Shown here in pieces: positions 56,347 to 64,000 of a DNA stretch of 64,000 bases. The stretch's first letter is position 1. Each line of letters opens with the position of its first letter. The translations under genes were made by a program, and so were the position numbers. Under the pieces are notes generated by a model, which was not told the origin of the DNA, made no database searches, and was given only the letters and a program-made list of their open reading frames with translations. Source of the stretch: Sphaerimonospora cavernae (GTDB taxonomy: Bacteria; Actinomycetota; Actinomycetes; Streptosporangiales; Streptosporangiaceae); assembly GCF_042435035.1 (NCBI RefSeq), contig NZ_JBHMQT010000033.1, positions 62,001 through 126,000 of the forward strand, in the 5' to 3' direction.

Positions 56347-57462
56347 CTACACGACGACCAGGTCGCGGGTGGTGTTGTTCATCCGCTCGCCGGCGGTCTC
56401 ACCGCAGACGACGATGTCCTCGATCCGGGCGCCGTGCTTGCCGGGCAGGTAGATGCCGGGCTCGACGGAGAAGGCGAAGCCCGGCTCCATCGGCTCGGTG
56501 TTGCCGCTGACGATGTACGGCTCCTCGTGGGTCTCCAGGCCGATGCCGTGACCGGTGCGGTGGATGAAGCGGTCGCCGAAGCCCGCCTCAGCGATCACCT
56601 CGCGGGCGGCGGCGTCCACCGACTCGCAGGTCACCCCCGGCCGCACATGAGCGCAGGCCGCCTCCTGGGCGCTCCTGAGCACCTCGTAGTAGGCCGCGAA
56701 CTCCGCCGGAGGCTCGCCGATGCAGTACACCCGGGTGGAGTCGGAGCAGTAACCGCTCGGCATGGTCCCGCCGATGTCGACCACAACGGGCTCGCCGGGC
56801 TGGATCATCCGGTCGGACAGCTCGTGGTGGGGGCTCGCGCCGTTCGGCCCGGAGCCGACGATCACGAAGTCGACCCGGGTGTGCCCGGCGTCGATGATCG
56901 CCTCGGCGATGTCCCTGCCGACCTCGCGCTCGGTCCGGCCGGCCTTCAGCAGGCTCGGGACCAGGTTGTGCACGGCGTCGATGGCCGCCCCGGCCTCCGC
57001 CAGCGCCGCCCTCTCGGCCGGTGTCTTGCGCATGCGCAGCTCGCGCAGCGCGCTCCCGGCGAGCACCTGCTCGGCCTCCGGCATGACAGCGCGGAACCGC
57101 AGCGACTGCATGGCCCACATGCGGTCGGCGAGGCCGACCCGTCCGACGGCGCCCAGCCTGCGCGCCACCTCTTCGTATGGATCGTCTGTCTCGTCCCAGG
57201 CCACGAACTCGATCCCGAGCCGGGCGGCCTGCGAGTGCTCGGCCGCCGGCAGTTCCAGGCGCGGCACCGTCAGGAACGGCTCCCCGGTGGCGGGCACGGC
57301 GAGGCAGGTCAGCCGCTCCAGGGGCAGCGCGTCATAGCCGGTGACATAGCGTAGATCAGGACCGGGAGTCAGCAGCAGGGCCCCGAGACCGGCTCGGGCG
57401 GCGGCCTCGCGGACCTCGGCCAGGCGGGCCACCGGATAGAGCTCAGAGGACGTCGTTGTCAC
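56347..57462 (-). CDS. M24 metallopeptidase (Xaa-Pro aminopeptidase/creatinase family)
   Basis: A 371-residue pita-bread metallopeptidase. All five metal ligands are visible: Asp in VVVDIGGTMPSGY, Asp in CSDSTRVY, His in HRTGHGIGLETHEEP, Glu in FSVEPGIYLPG and Glu in GARIEDIVVCG. The N-terminal 130 residues form the creatinase-type domain (YVTGYDALPLERLTCLAVP). It probably removes N-terminal residues before proline from peptides in the cytosol. I choose GTG 57462; an in-frame TTG at 57471 and weak ribosome sites leave the exact start open. Confidence 0.92.
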   Translation of the reverse strand: MTTTSSELYPVARLAEVREAAARAGLGALLLTPGPDLRYVTGYDALPLERLTCLAVPATGEPFLTVPRLELPAAEHSQAARLGIEFVAWDETDDPYEEVARRLGAVGRVGLADRMWAMQSLRFRAVMPEAEQVLAGSALRELRMRKTPAERAALAEAGAAIDAVHNLVPSLLKAGRTEREVGRDIAEAIIDAGHTRVDFVIVGSGPNGASPHHELSDRMIQPGEPVVVDIGGTMPSGYCSDSTRVYCIGEPPAEFAAYYEVLRSAQEAACAHVRPGVTCESVDAAAREVIAEAGFGDRFIHRTGHGIGLETHEEPYIVSGNTEPMEPGFAFSVEPGIYLPGKHGARIEDIVVCGETAGERMNNTTRDLVVV

Positions 57463-57601
57463 ACCACCCAATCTAGTGCCACCCCGAGACGGTGATCGCC
57501 GCCGGAAGGCGACACGCGGCGACCGCCGAGAGCCGGGTGTTTATTCCACCGCATAGAAGAAATCCCATCCCGGCGGTGCAGACTACTGCTACGCTCCGCG
57601 C

Positions 57602-57624
57602 TAGAACGATCACGTTCCGTTCTA
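57602..57624. promoter_or_regulatory. Candidate operator upstream of the SpoIIE phosphatase gene
   Basis: TAGAACG (57602-57608) and CGTTCTA (57618-57624) are perfect 7-bp inverted arms around nine bases, 41 bases before the ATG. A second CGTT overlaps the loop. The GAAC/GTTC half-sites recall LexA-type boxes, but the spacing is longer than the usual GAAC-N4-GTTC. Confidence 0.5.
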
Positions 57625-57664
57625 CCCCGTCCCCGTATCCGAGAGCATCCGGAGAGCGAGTTCC

Positions 57665-58525
57665 ATGGTCGGCCTAGTGGACGGCGCGCAGCCGTCCCTC
57701 CCCCCCGCCGACGACCCCGTACCGGAGTCGTGGCGGCAACTGCACGATGTCCGGGCACGAGCCGCCGAGCGGGCCCATGCCGCCGCTGGCCTGCGGGACG
57801 CGGTCCTGCCCGGGCCGGCGAGCTCGAACGACCTCCCCTACGCCGGCATCGCGGTCCGCTCCGTCCCGGCCGGCGACGCCACCGGCCTGGGAGGCGACTG
57901 GCACGAGGCGGTTCAGCTGCCGGACGGACGGCTGTTCCTGGCCGTCGGCGACGTGTCCGGCCACGGAGAGCCGGCGATCGACAAGATGACCCGCCTGCGG
58001 CGGGCACTGCTCGGGCTGAGCATGACAGGGGCCTCCCCGGGTCTGCTGCTCGCCCAGCTCAACGCCCTCGTGCTGGACGGGTTCGCGGACACGACCGCAA
58101 CGGTGGTCTGCGGCCACTTCGATCCGGCCACGCGCCGGCTCTCCTGGGCGCAGGCCGGTCACCCCGCCCCCATCCTGGTGCGGCACGGCGCCGCCCGCCA
58201 GCTCGCGGCCCCCGCCGGGGTCGTGCTGGGCGCGACGGCGAACCCGCCGTACGGCATGGCGGAGGTCGGGCTCGCCCCCGGCGACCTGCTGCTGATGTTC
58301 ACCGACGGCCTCGTCGAACGGCGCGACCGCGATATCGGCGAGGGGGTGTCGCTCGCCGTCCGCGCCGCCGAGGAGGTCGCCCCCGAGGATGTGGCCGTCG
58401 ACGCCGGAACGGATCCCGGTGCGGACTTCGGCGCGAAGCTCGACCGGTTCGTCGAGGCGGTCGGCGGGCCCAACCCCGAGGACGACGTGTGCCTGCTGGC
58501 CATGCGGCTGACCGGCCGCACGTGA
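57665..58525 (+). CDS. SpoIIE-type PP2C serine/threonine phosphatase
   Basis: A 286-residue protein phosphatase from ATG 57665 (GGAGAG upstream). Metal-ligand motifs: GGDWHEAVQLPDGRLFLAVGDVSGHGEPA (the two key Asp residues), TTATVVCGHFDPATRRLSWAQAGHPAPIL, LLLMFTDGLVERRD and PEDDVCLLAM. These phosphatases reactivate anti-anti-sigma factors in stress and development pathways. Only a short helical N-terminal region (residues 20-45) precedes the catalytic domain, with no sensor domain. The RsbW-like gene at 18.6 kb could be functionally related, but nothing in the window links them. Confidence 0.9.
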   Translation: MVGLVDGAQPSLPPADDPVPESWRQLHDVRARAAERAHAAAGLRDAVLPGPASSNDLPYAGIAVRSVPAGDATGLGGDWHEAVQLPDGRLFLAVGDVSGHGEPAIDKMTRLRRALLGLSMTGASPGLLLAQLNALVLDGFADTTATVVCGHFDPATRRLSWAQAGHPAPILVRHGAARQLAAPAGVVLGATANPPYGMAEVGLAPGDLLLMFTDGLVERRDRDIGEGVSLAVRAAEEVAPEDVAVDAGTDPGADFGAKLDRFVEAVGGPNPEDDVCLLAMRLTGRT

Positions 58526-58544
58526 CACGGCCGGAGCCGGCCGT

Positions 58545-59234
58545 TCAGAGGGTTCGGGTGCCCGGTCGGGCGACGAGCCAGATCGACACCGCGACGATCC
58601 ACAGCAGGCGCAGCTGGTTCGTGGCGAGGAAGACGGCCGATGTGTCCGGCATCAGGATGAGCGGGACGACCGCGAAGGCGGCGACAGCTCCGAGACCGAG
58701 CACGATTCGGGGCACCTGGACACCCCGGCGGCGGGCGGCGAGCCCTGCCATCGTCGCCGCCCCGATCGCCACGCCGAGCGCCAGTTGTGCCTCGACCAGT
58801 GCGACCAGCCAGCCGCGGTCGAGCAGTGCCACGAGTTCGGGTGGCACGGTCATCGCGGGCGCGGTCCGGCGGGTCAGTGGCACCGCCCAGGCGAACGCAT
58901 CGCTGACCAGCGCCCCCGCCAGGAAGAGGGTCAGGGCGAGGCCGGTGACGGACGGCCAGATGCCGTCCGGGTCCCACATGCCGACGAGCCTTCGGATGCC
59001 TCCGAGGAACACCAGGAGGAGGACGTAGGACAGGGCACCGACGGCCAGCGCGGTCAGGGCGGTGGACGCGGTGGCTGGATCGGCGAGCCAGGCGGTGATC
59101 GCACCGGGCGCGTCCGACGCCGTCACGTCCGGCAGGGTCGCGAAGGTGATGAAGTAGCCGAGCACCGCCACGCCTACCAGCCCGGCGATGCCTGTGGTCA
59201 GCCGGGCGCCGCGGCCGAGGTCTGTTGAAGTCAT
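58545..59234 (-). CDS. DUF4386-like membrane protein
   Basis: A 229-residue protein with six hydrophobic helices: LTTGIAGLVGVAVLGYFITFA, ALTALAVGALSYVLLLVFLGG, VTGLALTLFLAGALVSDAFAW, LVALVEAQLALGVAIGAATMAGL, IVLGLGAVAAFAVVPLIL and LRLLWIVAVSIWLV. Layout and the early DVTASDAPGAITAWLADPATAS loop are like DUF4386-type proteins, which have no assigned function. ATG 59234 has only a weak ribosome site. It is divergent from the histidine-kinase gene. Confidence 0.65.
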   Translation of the reverse strand: MTSTDLGRGARLTTGIAGLVGVAVLGYFITFATLPDVTASDAPGAITAWLADPATASTALTALAVGALSYVLLLVFLGGIRRLVGMWDPDGIWPSVTGLALTLFLAGALVSDAFAWAVPLTRRTAPAMTVPPELVALLDRGWLVALVEAQLALGVAIGAATMAGLAARRRGVQVPRIVLGLGAVAAFAVVPLILMPDTSAVFLATNQLRLLWIVAVSIWLVARPGTRTL

Positions 59235-59363
59235 GGCGGCAGGGTGCACGCGGATCAGTCCCGATGTCATGAGCCGGGCAGCGGTGGGCGCCGGGAAATC
59301 CTCCCGGTCGCGCCGGGAAGTCAGCCCGTGACGAGCACCGGGGCGACCTGGTGGAATTGTGAC

Positions 59364-61376
59364 GTGGCGGGTCGTGTGCGGTGGTGGGTGGCGGTCATGT
59401 TCGTGCTCGGCGGCGCCCTGACGGCCCTCGCCGTCGCCGACTACGCCCACGCCGGATGGACCGGCGGCCGATGGCGGGTGCCGGCCGAAGCCGTGACCGC
59501 GATGAGCTGGCTCACCGCCGGCACGGTGACGGCGTACGCAAGACCGAGGATGCCGTTCGGGTGGCTGCTCGCGGCGGGCGGACTGTGCCTGGCGGCAAGC
59601 GGCGCCTTGACCGCGCATGCGTCGCTCGCGGCGATCGACGGACGCGTCGCGGAGGCGGCCTGGACCGGCTGGGTGGGCGGTTGGGTGTTCTTCCCCCACC
59701 TCGGGGCGGCCGCCGCCGTCTATCTGCTCTTCCCTGCCGGTGATCTGCCGTCGCCCCGGTGGCGGGTCGCGCTTCCGCTTGCCGGCGCGGCCAACGTCGC
59801 CGCCGTGCTGGTGACCGCGCTGACCCCCGGTCCGCTCGCGGCCGACGGGCCTCTGGCGTCCGTCGCGAACCCGATCGGCGGCGTCGCGTGGGCGCCCTCG
59901 GCACTGCCGTTCGCGGTGGCCGCCATCAACGCCGCCTTCCTCAGCTCTGTCGTCGCCATGCGATTACGGCTACGCGGCATCGACGCCCGCCTGCGGCCGA
60001 CCGTGCGCCTGGTGTTCTGGCTCGCCGTCGTGAACACGGGGATCGGCCTGCTGCTGATCGAGCCGCCAGGTCCCTGGATATACGGGATGGCCGTGCCGAG
60101 CACGGTGTGCCTGACGGCCGCAGTCAGTTTCGGCATCGTCCGCGGCGCGTTGTGGGACGTCCGCGCCACGGTCGGACGCGCACTCACCTTCCTGGCGCTC
60201 ACCGGCTGCGTCGTCGCGGTGTTCGTCGGCGCCGTCACCGCATCGACCATCCTTCTCGGCAACGACGTCACCGGCGTGCCGGTCGCGGCTCTGATCGTGT
60301 GCGTCGGCCTGACCCCCGTGCAGCGGCGGCTACGCGACTGGATCGAACGTCTCCTCTACGGTCGGCGAACCGAGCCGTACGCCGTCCTGTCGGCGTTCGG
60401 CACCACCTTGGAGGCGGCCGGCGAGCCAGGTGAGGGATTGCGGCACCTCACCGAGTTGGCCGCCGCCAGTCTGCGACTGCCCTGGGTGGCCGTCGAACTG
60501 CGGGCGGCCGGCACGGCCCCCGTCGCATCCGCCGGCCGACCGCAGGACCGCGTGGTTCATCTGGCCCTGCGCCATCACGGTGAAGATCTCGGCGCCCTCG
60601 TCGTCGGGCTGCGTGCCGGGGAGACGGAGTTCGCCCCGACCGACCGGCGGCTACTCGAGGATCTCGCGCGGCAGGCCGGAGCAGCCGCCTACGCCAGTTC
60701 GTTGACCGCCGCGTTGCGGCGGCATCGGGCGGATCTCGTGGCCGTCCGCGAGCAGGAGCGCCGACGGCTACGCCGGGACCTGCACGACGGAGTCGCCTCC
60801 ACGCTGACGGCACTCGGACTGAAAACCGAGGTAGCGGCCGAGCTGCTGCCGCACCGACCGGAGCGTGGCGCGGTGTTGATCGCCGAGGTACGCTCCGATC
60901 TCGCCACGGCGCTGTCGGACATCCGCCGGGTCATCGACGACCTCGGTCCGGCGGTGGTGACGGATCTGGGGCTGAGCGGCGCGCTCGCGACGCTCGTACG
61001 GCGCTTCTCGTCGGACAACATGACGGTGACGGCCGACATCGCACCGGGCGCCGACCGTCTCGATCCCTCGGTCGAAGCCGCCGTGTACTGGATCGTCAAC
61101 GAGGCCCTGCAGAACGTCGCGAAGCACGCGCAGGCGTCACGGTGCGAGGTCACGATGACGGTCGCCGGGGCCGATGTGGAGCTGAGGATCGCCGACGACG
61201 GCCGGGGCATCCCGCCGGACGCGACGGCCGGCGGCGGGATGCCGAACATGCGGCTGCGCGCCGAGGAGGTCGGCGGTTCCTGGTCCGTCGGCGGCCCCGG
61301 CGTCGGAACCGAAGTGCGAGCGACTCTGCCCCTGGCCGTGCCCCTGACGGCAACGGAGGAACGTCTCGATGACTGA
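59364..61376 (+). CDS. Membrane sensor histidine kinase (NarX/DesK class)
   Basis: About 670 residues from GTG 59364 (a GTG at 59328 is also possible). Roughly ten N-terminal hydrophobic helices form the sensor part (residues 1-330), then a GAF-like region, the HisKA_3 box EQERRRLRRDLHDGVASTLTALGLK with the phospho-His, and a HATPase (IVNEALQNVAKHAQASRCEV, IADDGRGIPPDATAGGGMPNMRLRAEEVGG). It passes phosphate to the response regulator encoded next, whose start overlaps this stop by eight bases. The signal is unknown; a multi-helix sensor without an outside domain suggests a membrane-derived cue. Confidence 0.93.
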   Translation: MAGRVRWWVAVMFVLGGALTALAVADYAHAGWTGGRWRVPAEAVTAMSWLTAGTVTAYARPRMPFGWLLAAGGLCLAASGALTAHASLAAIDGRVAEAAWTGWVGGWVFFPHLGAAAAVYLLFPAGDLPSPRWRVALPLAGAANVAAVLVTALTPGPLAADGPLASVANPIGGVAWAPSALPFAVAAINAAFLSSVVAMRLRLRGIDARLRPTVRLVFWLAVVNTGIGLLLIEPPGPWIYGMAVPSTVCLTAAVSFGIVRGALWDVRATVGRALTFLALTGCVVAVFVGAVTASTILLGNDVTGVPVAALIVCVGLTPVQRRLRDWIERLLYGRRTEPYAVLSAFGTTLEAAGEPGEGLRHLTELAAASLRLPWVAVELRAAGTAPVASAGRPQDRVVHLALRHHGEDLGALVVGLRAGETEFAPTDRRLLEDLARQAGAAAYASSLTAALRRHRADLVAVREQERRRLRRDLHDGVASTLTALGLKTEVAAELLPHRPERGAVLIAEVRSDLATALSDIRRVIDDLGPAVVTDLGLSGALATLVRRFSSDNMTVTADIAPGADRLDPSVEAAVYWIVNEALQNVAKHAQASRCEVTMTVAGADVELRIADDGRGIPPDATAGGGMPNMRLRAEEVGGSWSVGGPGVGTEVRATLPLAVPLTATEERLDD

Positions 61377-61992
61377 CCCGATCCGCGTCGTCCTCGTCGA
61401 CGACCACCCGATGCTCATCGACGGTCTCCGCCTGGCCCTCGACGTCGAAGGCATCTCGGTCGTGGGCGTCGCGGGCACGGCCGCCGAGGCCGCGGCCCTG
61501 GTCGGCGAACAGGCGCCCGACGTCGTCGTGATGGATGTGCACCTGCCGGACGGTTCCGGCATTCACGCCCTGTCGCGTCTGCTCGCGCTACAGCCCCGCC
61601 TGGGGATCCTCATGCTGACCATGGCCGCCGACGACCACCTCATCGGTGCGGCCATGGCCGCCGGGGCGAGCGGCTACCTCCTCAAGGGAGCCTCGCGTGA
61701 GGAGATCGTGCGGGCGATCAGGGCGGTTGCCGACGGTCAGGTCATCTTCGGCTCGTCCGTCGGCCGCAGGGCGGTCGCAGGCCTGAACTTCGCTCCGCCG
61801 TTCCCCCAGCTGACCCAGCGGGAACGTGAGGTCCTCGCACTGGTCGCCGCCGGCCACGACAACCCCGCGATCGCCCGTACCCTGCACATCTCGGCCAAGA
61901 CGGCCGCCAACCACGTCTCGGCGATCCTGGTCAAGCTCGGAGCGGCCGACCGCACCCAGGCCGCGCTCATCGCTCTCAAGGCCGGGCTCTGA
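61369..61992 (+). CDS. NarL/FixJ-family response regulator
   Basis: A 207-residue partner of the kinase. Receiver: VVLVDDHPMLIDGLRLALDVEG with the acidic pair, phospho-Asp in DVVVMDVHLPDGSGIHAL, Lys in SGYLLKGASREEIVRAI. The C-terminal LuxR-type HTH is LTQREREVLALVAAGHDNPAIARTLHISAKTAANHVSAILVKLGAADRTQAAL. ATG 61369 overlaps the kinase gene by eight bases. Regulated genes are not apparent in the window. Confidence 0.96.
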   Translation: MTDPIRVVLVDDHPMLIDGLRLALDVEGISVVGVAGTAAEAAALVGEQAPDVVVMDVHLPDGSGIHALSRLLALQPRLGILMLTMAADDHLIGAAMAAGASGYLLKGASREEIVRAIRAVADGQVIFGSSVGRRAVAGLNFAPPFPQLTQREREVLALVAAGHDNPAIARTLHISAKTAANHVSAILVKLGAADRTQAALIALKAGL

Positions 61993-62028
61993 GCCCCGAG
62001 ACACCTGCGGTCGGGACACAATGGGCGG

Positions 62029-62934
62029 GTGCTGATGCTTCTTGACACCCCGTCGCTCTACTTCCGCGCGTTCTACGGCGTGCCCGAGTCGGTGACCGCT
62101 CCGGACGGCATGCCGGTCAACGCGGTGCGGGGGCTCATCGACATGATCGCAACGCTCGTCCGGGACCACTCCCCCACGCGGCTCGCGGCGTGCATGGACG
62201 CCGACTGGCGGCCGGCGTTCCGGGTGGCCGCGATCCCGTCGTACAAAGCCCACCGGGTGGCGACCGATGACGGGGCGGAGACCGTGCCCGACGCGCTGAC
62301 CCCGCAGGTTCCCGTGATCGAGCAGGTCCTGGACGCCGTCGGCATCGCCCGGGTCGGCGTTCCCGGCTACGAGGCCGACGACGTGATCGGCACACTCACG
62401 GCCCGGGCGTCGGGCGCGGTGGACATCGTCACCGGTGACCGGGACCTGTTCCAGCTCGTCGACGACGCGAAACCCTGCCGGGCCCTTTACACAGTAAGGG
62501 GAATTCGCAACCTTCAGGTGGTCGATGAGGCGTTTGTCCATCAGAAGTACGGAATCCCGGGCCGGGCGTACGCCGACTTCGCCACGCTGCGCGGCGACCC
62601 GAGCGACGGCCTGCCCGGCGTGGCCGGGATCGGCGACAAGACGGCGGCCGCCCTGATCACCCGGTTCGGCTCGCTGGCGGCCCTGCTGGCCGCGCTGGAC
62701 GCGCCCGCGGGCACCACCGAGAGCCTCCCCCGCGGCGCCCGCGGCAAGCTCGCGGCGGCCCGCGACTACCTGGAGGTCGCCCCGGTCGTGGTCGGGGTCG
62801 TGCAGGACGCGCCGGTTCCCGAGTTGGACCTGACCCGCCCGGCCAAGCCGCGCGATCCCGAGCGCCTGGTCGCCCTGTCGGAGCGGTGCGGCCTGGACAG
62901 CCCGCTGAACCGCCTGCTCGCCGTGCTCAGTTGA
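62029..62934 (+). CDS. 5'-3' exonuclease (PolI N-terminal/flap-nuclease family)
   Basis: A 301-residue nuclease. Metal-binding Asp residues: MLLDTPSLYFRAFYG, LAACMDADWRPAFR, GVPGYEADDVIGTLTARA, VDIVTGDRDLFQLVDD and LRGDPSDGLPGVAGIGDKTAAALI (the helix-hairpin-helix). It would remove 5' flaps or RNA primers; actinobacteria often carry this stand-alone copy beside PolA. GTG 62029 lies seven bases after a CACAAT hexamer ending at 62022, so the message is probably leaderless. It converges on the helicase gene. Confidence 0.93.
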   Translation: MLMLLDTPSLYFRAFYGVPESVTAPDGMPVNAVRGLIDMIATLVRDHSPTRLAACMDADWRPAFRVAAIPSYKAHRVATDDGAETVPDALTPQVPVIEQVLDAVGIARVGVPGYEADDVIGTLTARASGAVDIVTGDRDLFQLVDDAKPCRALYTVRGIRNLQVVDEAFVHQKYGIPGRAYADFATLRGDPSDGLPGVAGIGDKTAAALITRFGSLAALLAALDAPAGTTESLPRGARGKLAAARDYLEVAPVVVGVVQDAPVPELDLTRPAKPRDPERLVALSERCGLDSPLNRLLAVLS

Positions 62935-62950
62935 GCCGCGCCGGCCGCGC

Positions 62951-64000
62951 TCAGCTCACCGAGGAGTAGGCGACGACGCCGCGGCGCATGGCCTCGATCG
63001 CCTTGGCCGCGGTGTCGCCCACCTTGGCGCCGCGCGGAGAGGCGTCCTTGAGCTGGCCGAGCAGGTCGAGCAGTTGCTTGACCCAGCGCACGAAGTCGCC
63101 CGCGGCCAGGTCGCAGTCGGTGAGCACGGCGTCGAGGCTGTGGCCCTTGGCCCAGCGGAAGGCCACCCAGGCGAAACCCAGGTCGGGTTCCCGGATGAAC
63201 GACAGGCCGTGGTCCCGCTCGATCTCCTCCAGCTCACCCCAGAGCCGGACCATCTCGGCGAGCGCGTCGCGGGCCGCCCCGCCGGGAATCTTCGGGCTGC
63301 GCGTGTCGTCCGACTGCCGGGACTCGTACACCAGCGACGACACGCACGCGGCCAACTCGGCCGGGTCGAGCCCCTCCCACACGCCCGCGCGCAGGCACTC
63401 GGAGGTGAGCAGGTCCAGCTCGGTGTAGATCTTGGCCAGGCGCCGGCCCTGCTCGGTGACCGTCTCTCCGTCCAGGTAGCCGAGCTGGTCAAGCACCCCG
63501 CAGACCCGGTCGAAGGTCCGCGCGATCACGTGGGATCGGCTCTCGACCCGGCGGCGCAGCCCCTCGGTCTCCCGGAGCAGTTTGTGGTAGCGCTCGGCCC
63601 ACCGGGCGTGATCCTCGCGCTCGTCGCAGCCGTGGCAGGGATGCCGGCGCAGCTCCCGCCGCAGCCGGGCCACCTCCTCGTCCTCCACCGCGTGGTCCCG
63701 GGCCCGTTCGGGCTTGCCGAGGTCACGGTCGCCGATCTTGGCGTGCACGGTGGCTACCAGGTCGGCCCGCTCCTTCGGAGAGCGCGCGTTGAAGTTCTTC
63801 GGGATCCTGATCTTCTCGATGGGCTCGACCGGCACCGGGAAGTCCGCCGCCGACAGCCGCTTGACCTGCTTGCCGATGGTCAGCACGAGCGGAGAAGGTC
63901 CCTCGCCGCGCCCGTTCACCCCGCGCCCGCTCACGCCGCGCGGGTTCACCCCGGGGTCGAGCACCACCGCCAGGCCCGCGCGGCGGCCGCCGGGCACGCG
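62951..64000 (-). CDS. DSHCT-domain RNA helicase (HelY/Mtr4-like), C-terminal part; 5' end outside window
   Basis: Only the last 350 residues are visible, running off the right edge. The end matches the DSHCT domain of Ski2/Mtr4-type helicases: RVCGVLDQLGYLDGETVTEQGRRLAKIYTELDLLTSECLRAGVWEGLDPAELAACVSSLVYESR and FAWVAFRWAKGHSLDAVLTDCDLAAGDFVRWVKQLLDLLGQL. The preceding part is a beta-rich insert with a Cys/His-containing HPCHGCDEREDHARWAERYHKLLRE motif. Such proteins unwind RNA with ATP during decay or processing. The motor domains would lie beyond position 64000. Confidence 0.9.
   Translation of the reverse strand, partial: RVPGGRRAGLAVVLDPGVNPRGVSGRGVNGRGEGPSPLVLTIGKQVKRLSAADFPVPVEPIEKIRIPKNFNARSPKERADLVATVHAKIGDRDLGKPERARDHAVEDEEVARLRRELRRHPCHGCDEREDHARWAERYHKLLRETEGLRRRVESRSHVIARTFDRVCGVLDQLGYLDGETVTEQGRRLAKIYTELDLLTSECLRAGVWEGLDPAELAACVSSLVYESRQSDDTRSPKIPGGAARDALAEMVRLWGELEEIERDHGLSFIREPDLGFAWVAFRWAKGHSLDAVLTDCDLAAGDFVRWVKQLLDLLGQLKDASPRGAKVGDTAAKAIEAMRRGVVAYSSVS

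Overview
The window is high-GC DNA with dense, mostly operonic genes, frequent GTG starts and actinobacterial marker families (RbpA, FxsA, Lnt/Ppm pair, DUF397, DUF5999, HelD-type ATPase, KstR2/FadA6/IpdF, IcmF). The gene content suits a filamentous actinomycete, most likely of the Streptosporangiales (Streptosporangium/Nonomuraea-like). That placement is inferred from family recognition, not from a search.

Layout. 1-10 kb: a truncated LacI-type regulator, secreted lipase, fumarylacetoacetase with a conserved partner, MFS exporter, SRPBCC protein, two head-on truncated genes, a barstar-like protein and a haloalkane dehalogenase. 10-15 kb: a YtrA-type GntR/ABC transporter operon with a visible promoter and operator, a secreted PAF-acetylhydrolase-like enzyme, and a secreted protein built of 10/12-residue repeats. 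15-22 kb: icmF with two tandem operator boxes, an anti-sigma-like ATPase with DUF5999, a secreted tripeptidyl-peptidase-like hydrolase and a leaderless ArsR regulator. 22-28 kb: a steroid/acyl-CoA degradation island (fadA6-kstR2-ipdF facing an enoyl-CoA hydratase and two acyl-CoA dehydrogenases).

28-36 kb: a PLP decarboxylase with its GntR regulator, then a compact lasso-peptide cluster (31.4-35.2 kb) with a 37-residue precursor, cyclase, RRE protein, B2 protease and a protein-isoaspartate-methyltransferase homologue. This is the arrangement known for aspartimide-modified lasso peptides. It is followed by gene debris that includes a cold-shock-protein fragment. 36-44 kb: housekeeping genes (UMF1 transporter, rbpA under a textbook SigR promoter, fxsA, ppm, lnt, HelD-like ATPase) and a candidate structured RNA upstream of lnt.

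44-51 kb: a sugar-uptake operon (ROK regulator, lipoprotein binding protein, two permeases, GH4 glycosidase, BadF-type kinase) without its own ATPase. 51-64 kb: Lrp/AsnC regulator, ClpC-like ATPase, bioB, a secreted duplicated-domain protein, M24 peptidase, SpoIIE phosphatase, DUF4386-like membrane protein, a NarL-type two-component system, a 5'-3' exonuclease and the C-terminal part of a DSHCT helicase.

Two non-coding loci (4682-4872 and 19611-19857) stand out. Each is an array of a 20-21 bp motif (GTGATCTTGCAGTTTCTCGC) at exactly 53-bp spacing, forward copies on the left and inverted copies on the right, converging on a central palindrome. I do not recognise this element. It and the lasso cluster are the best candidates for follow-up. 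Several genes (arsR, AsnC, the exonuclease, helD) have a -10 hexamer placed so that transcription would begin at or within a few bases of the start codon, suggesting frequent leaderless transcripts.
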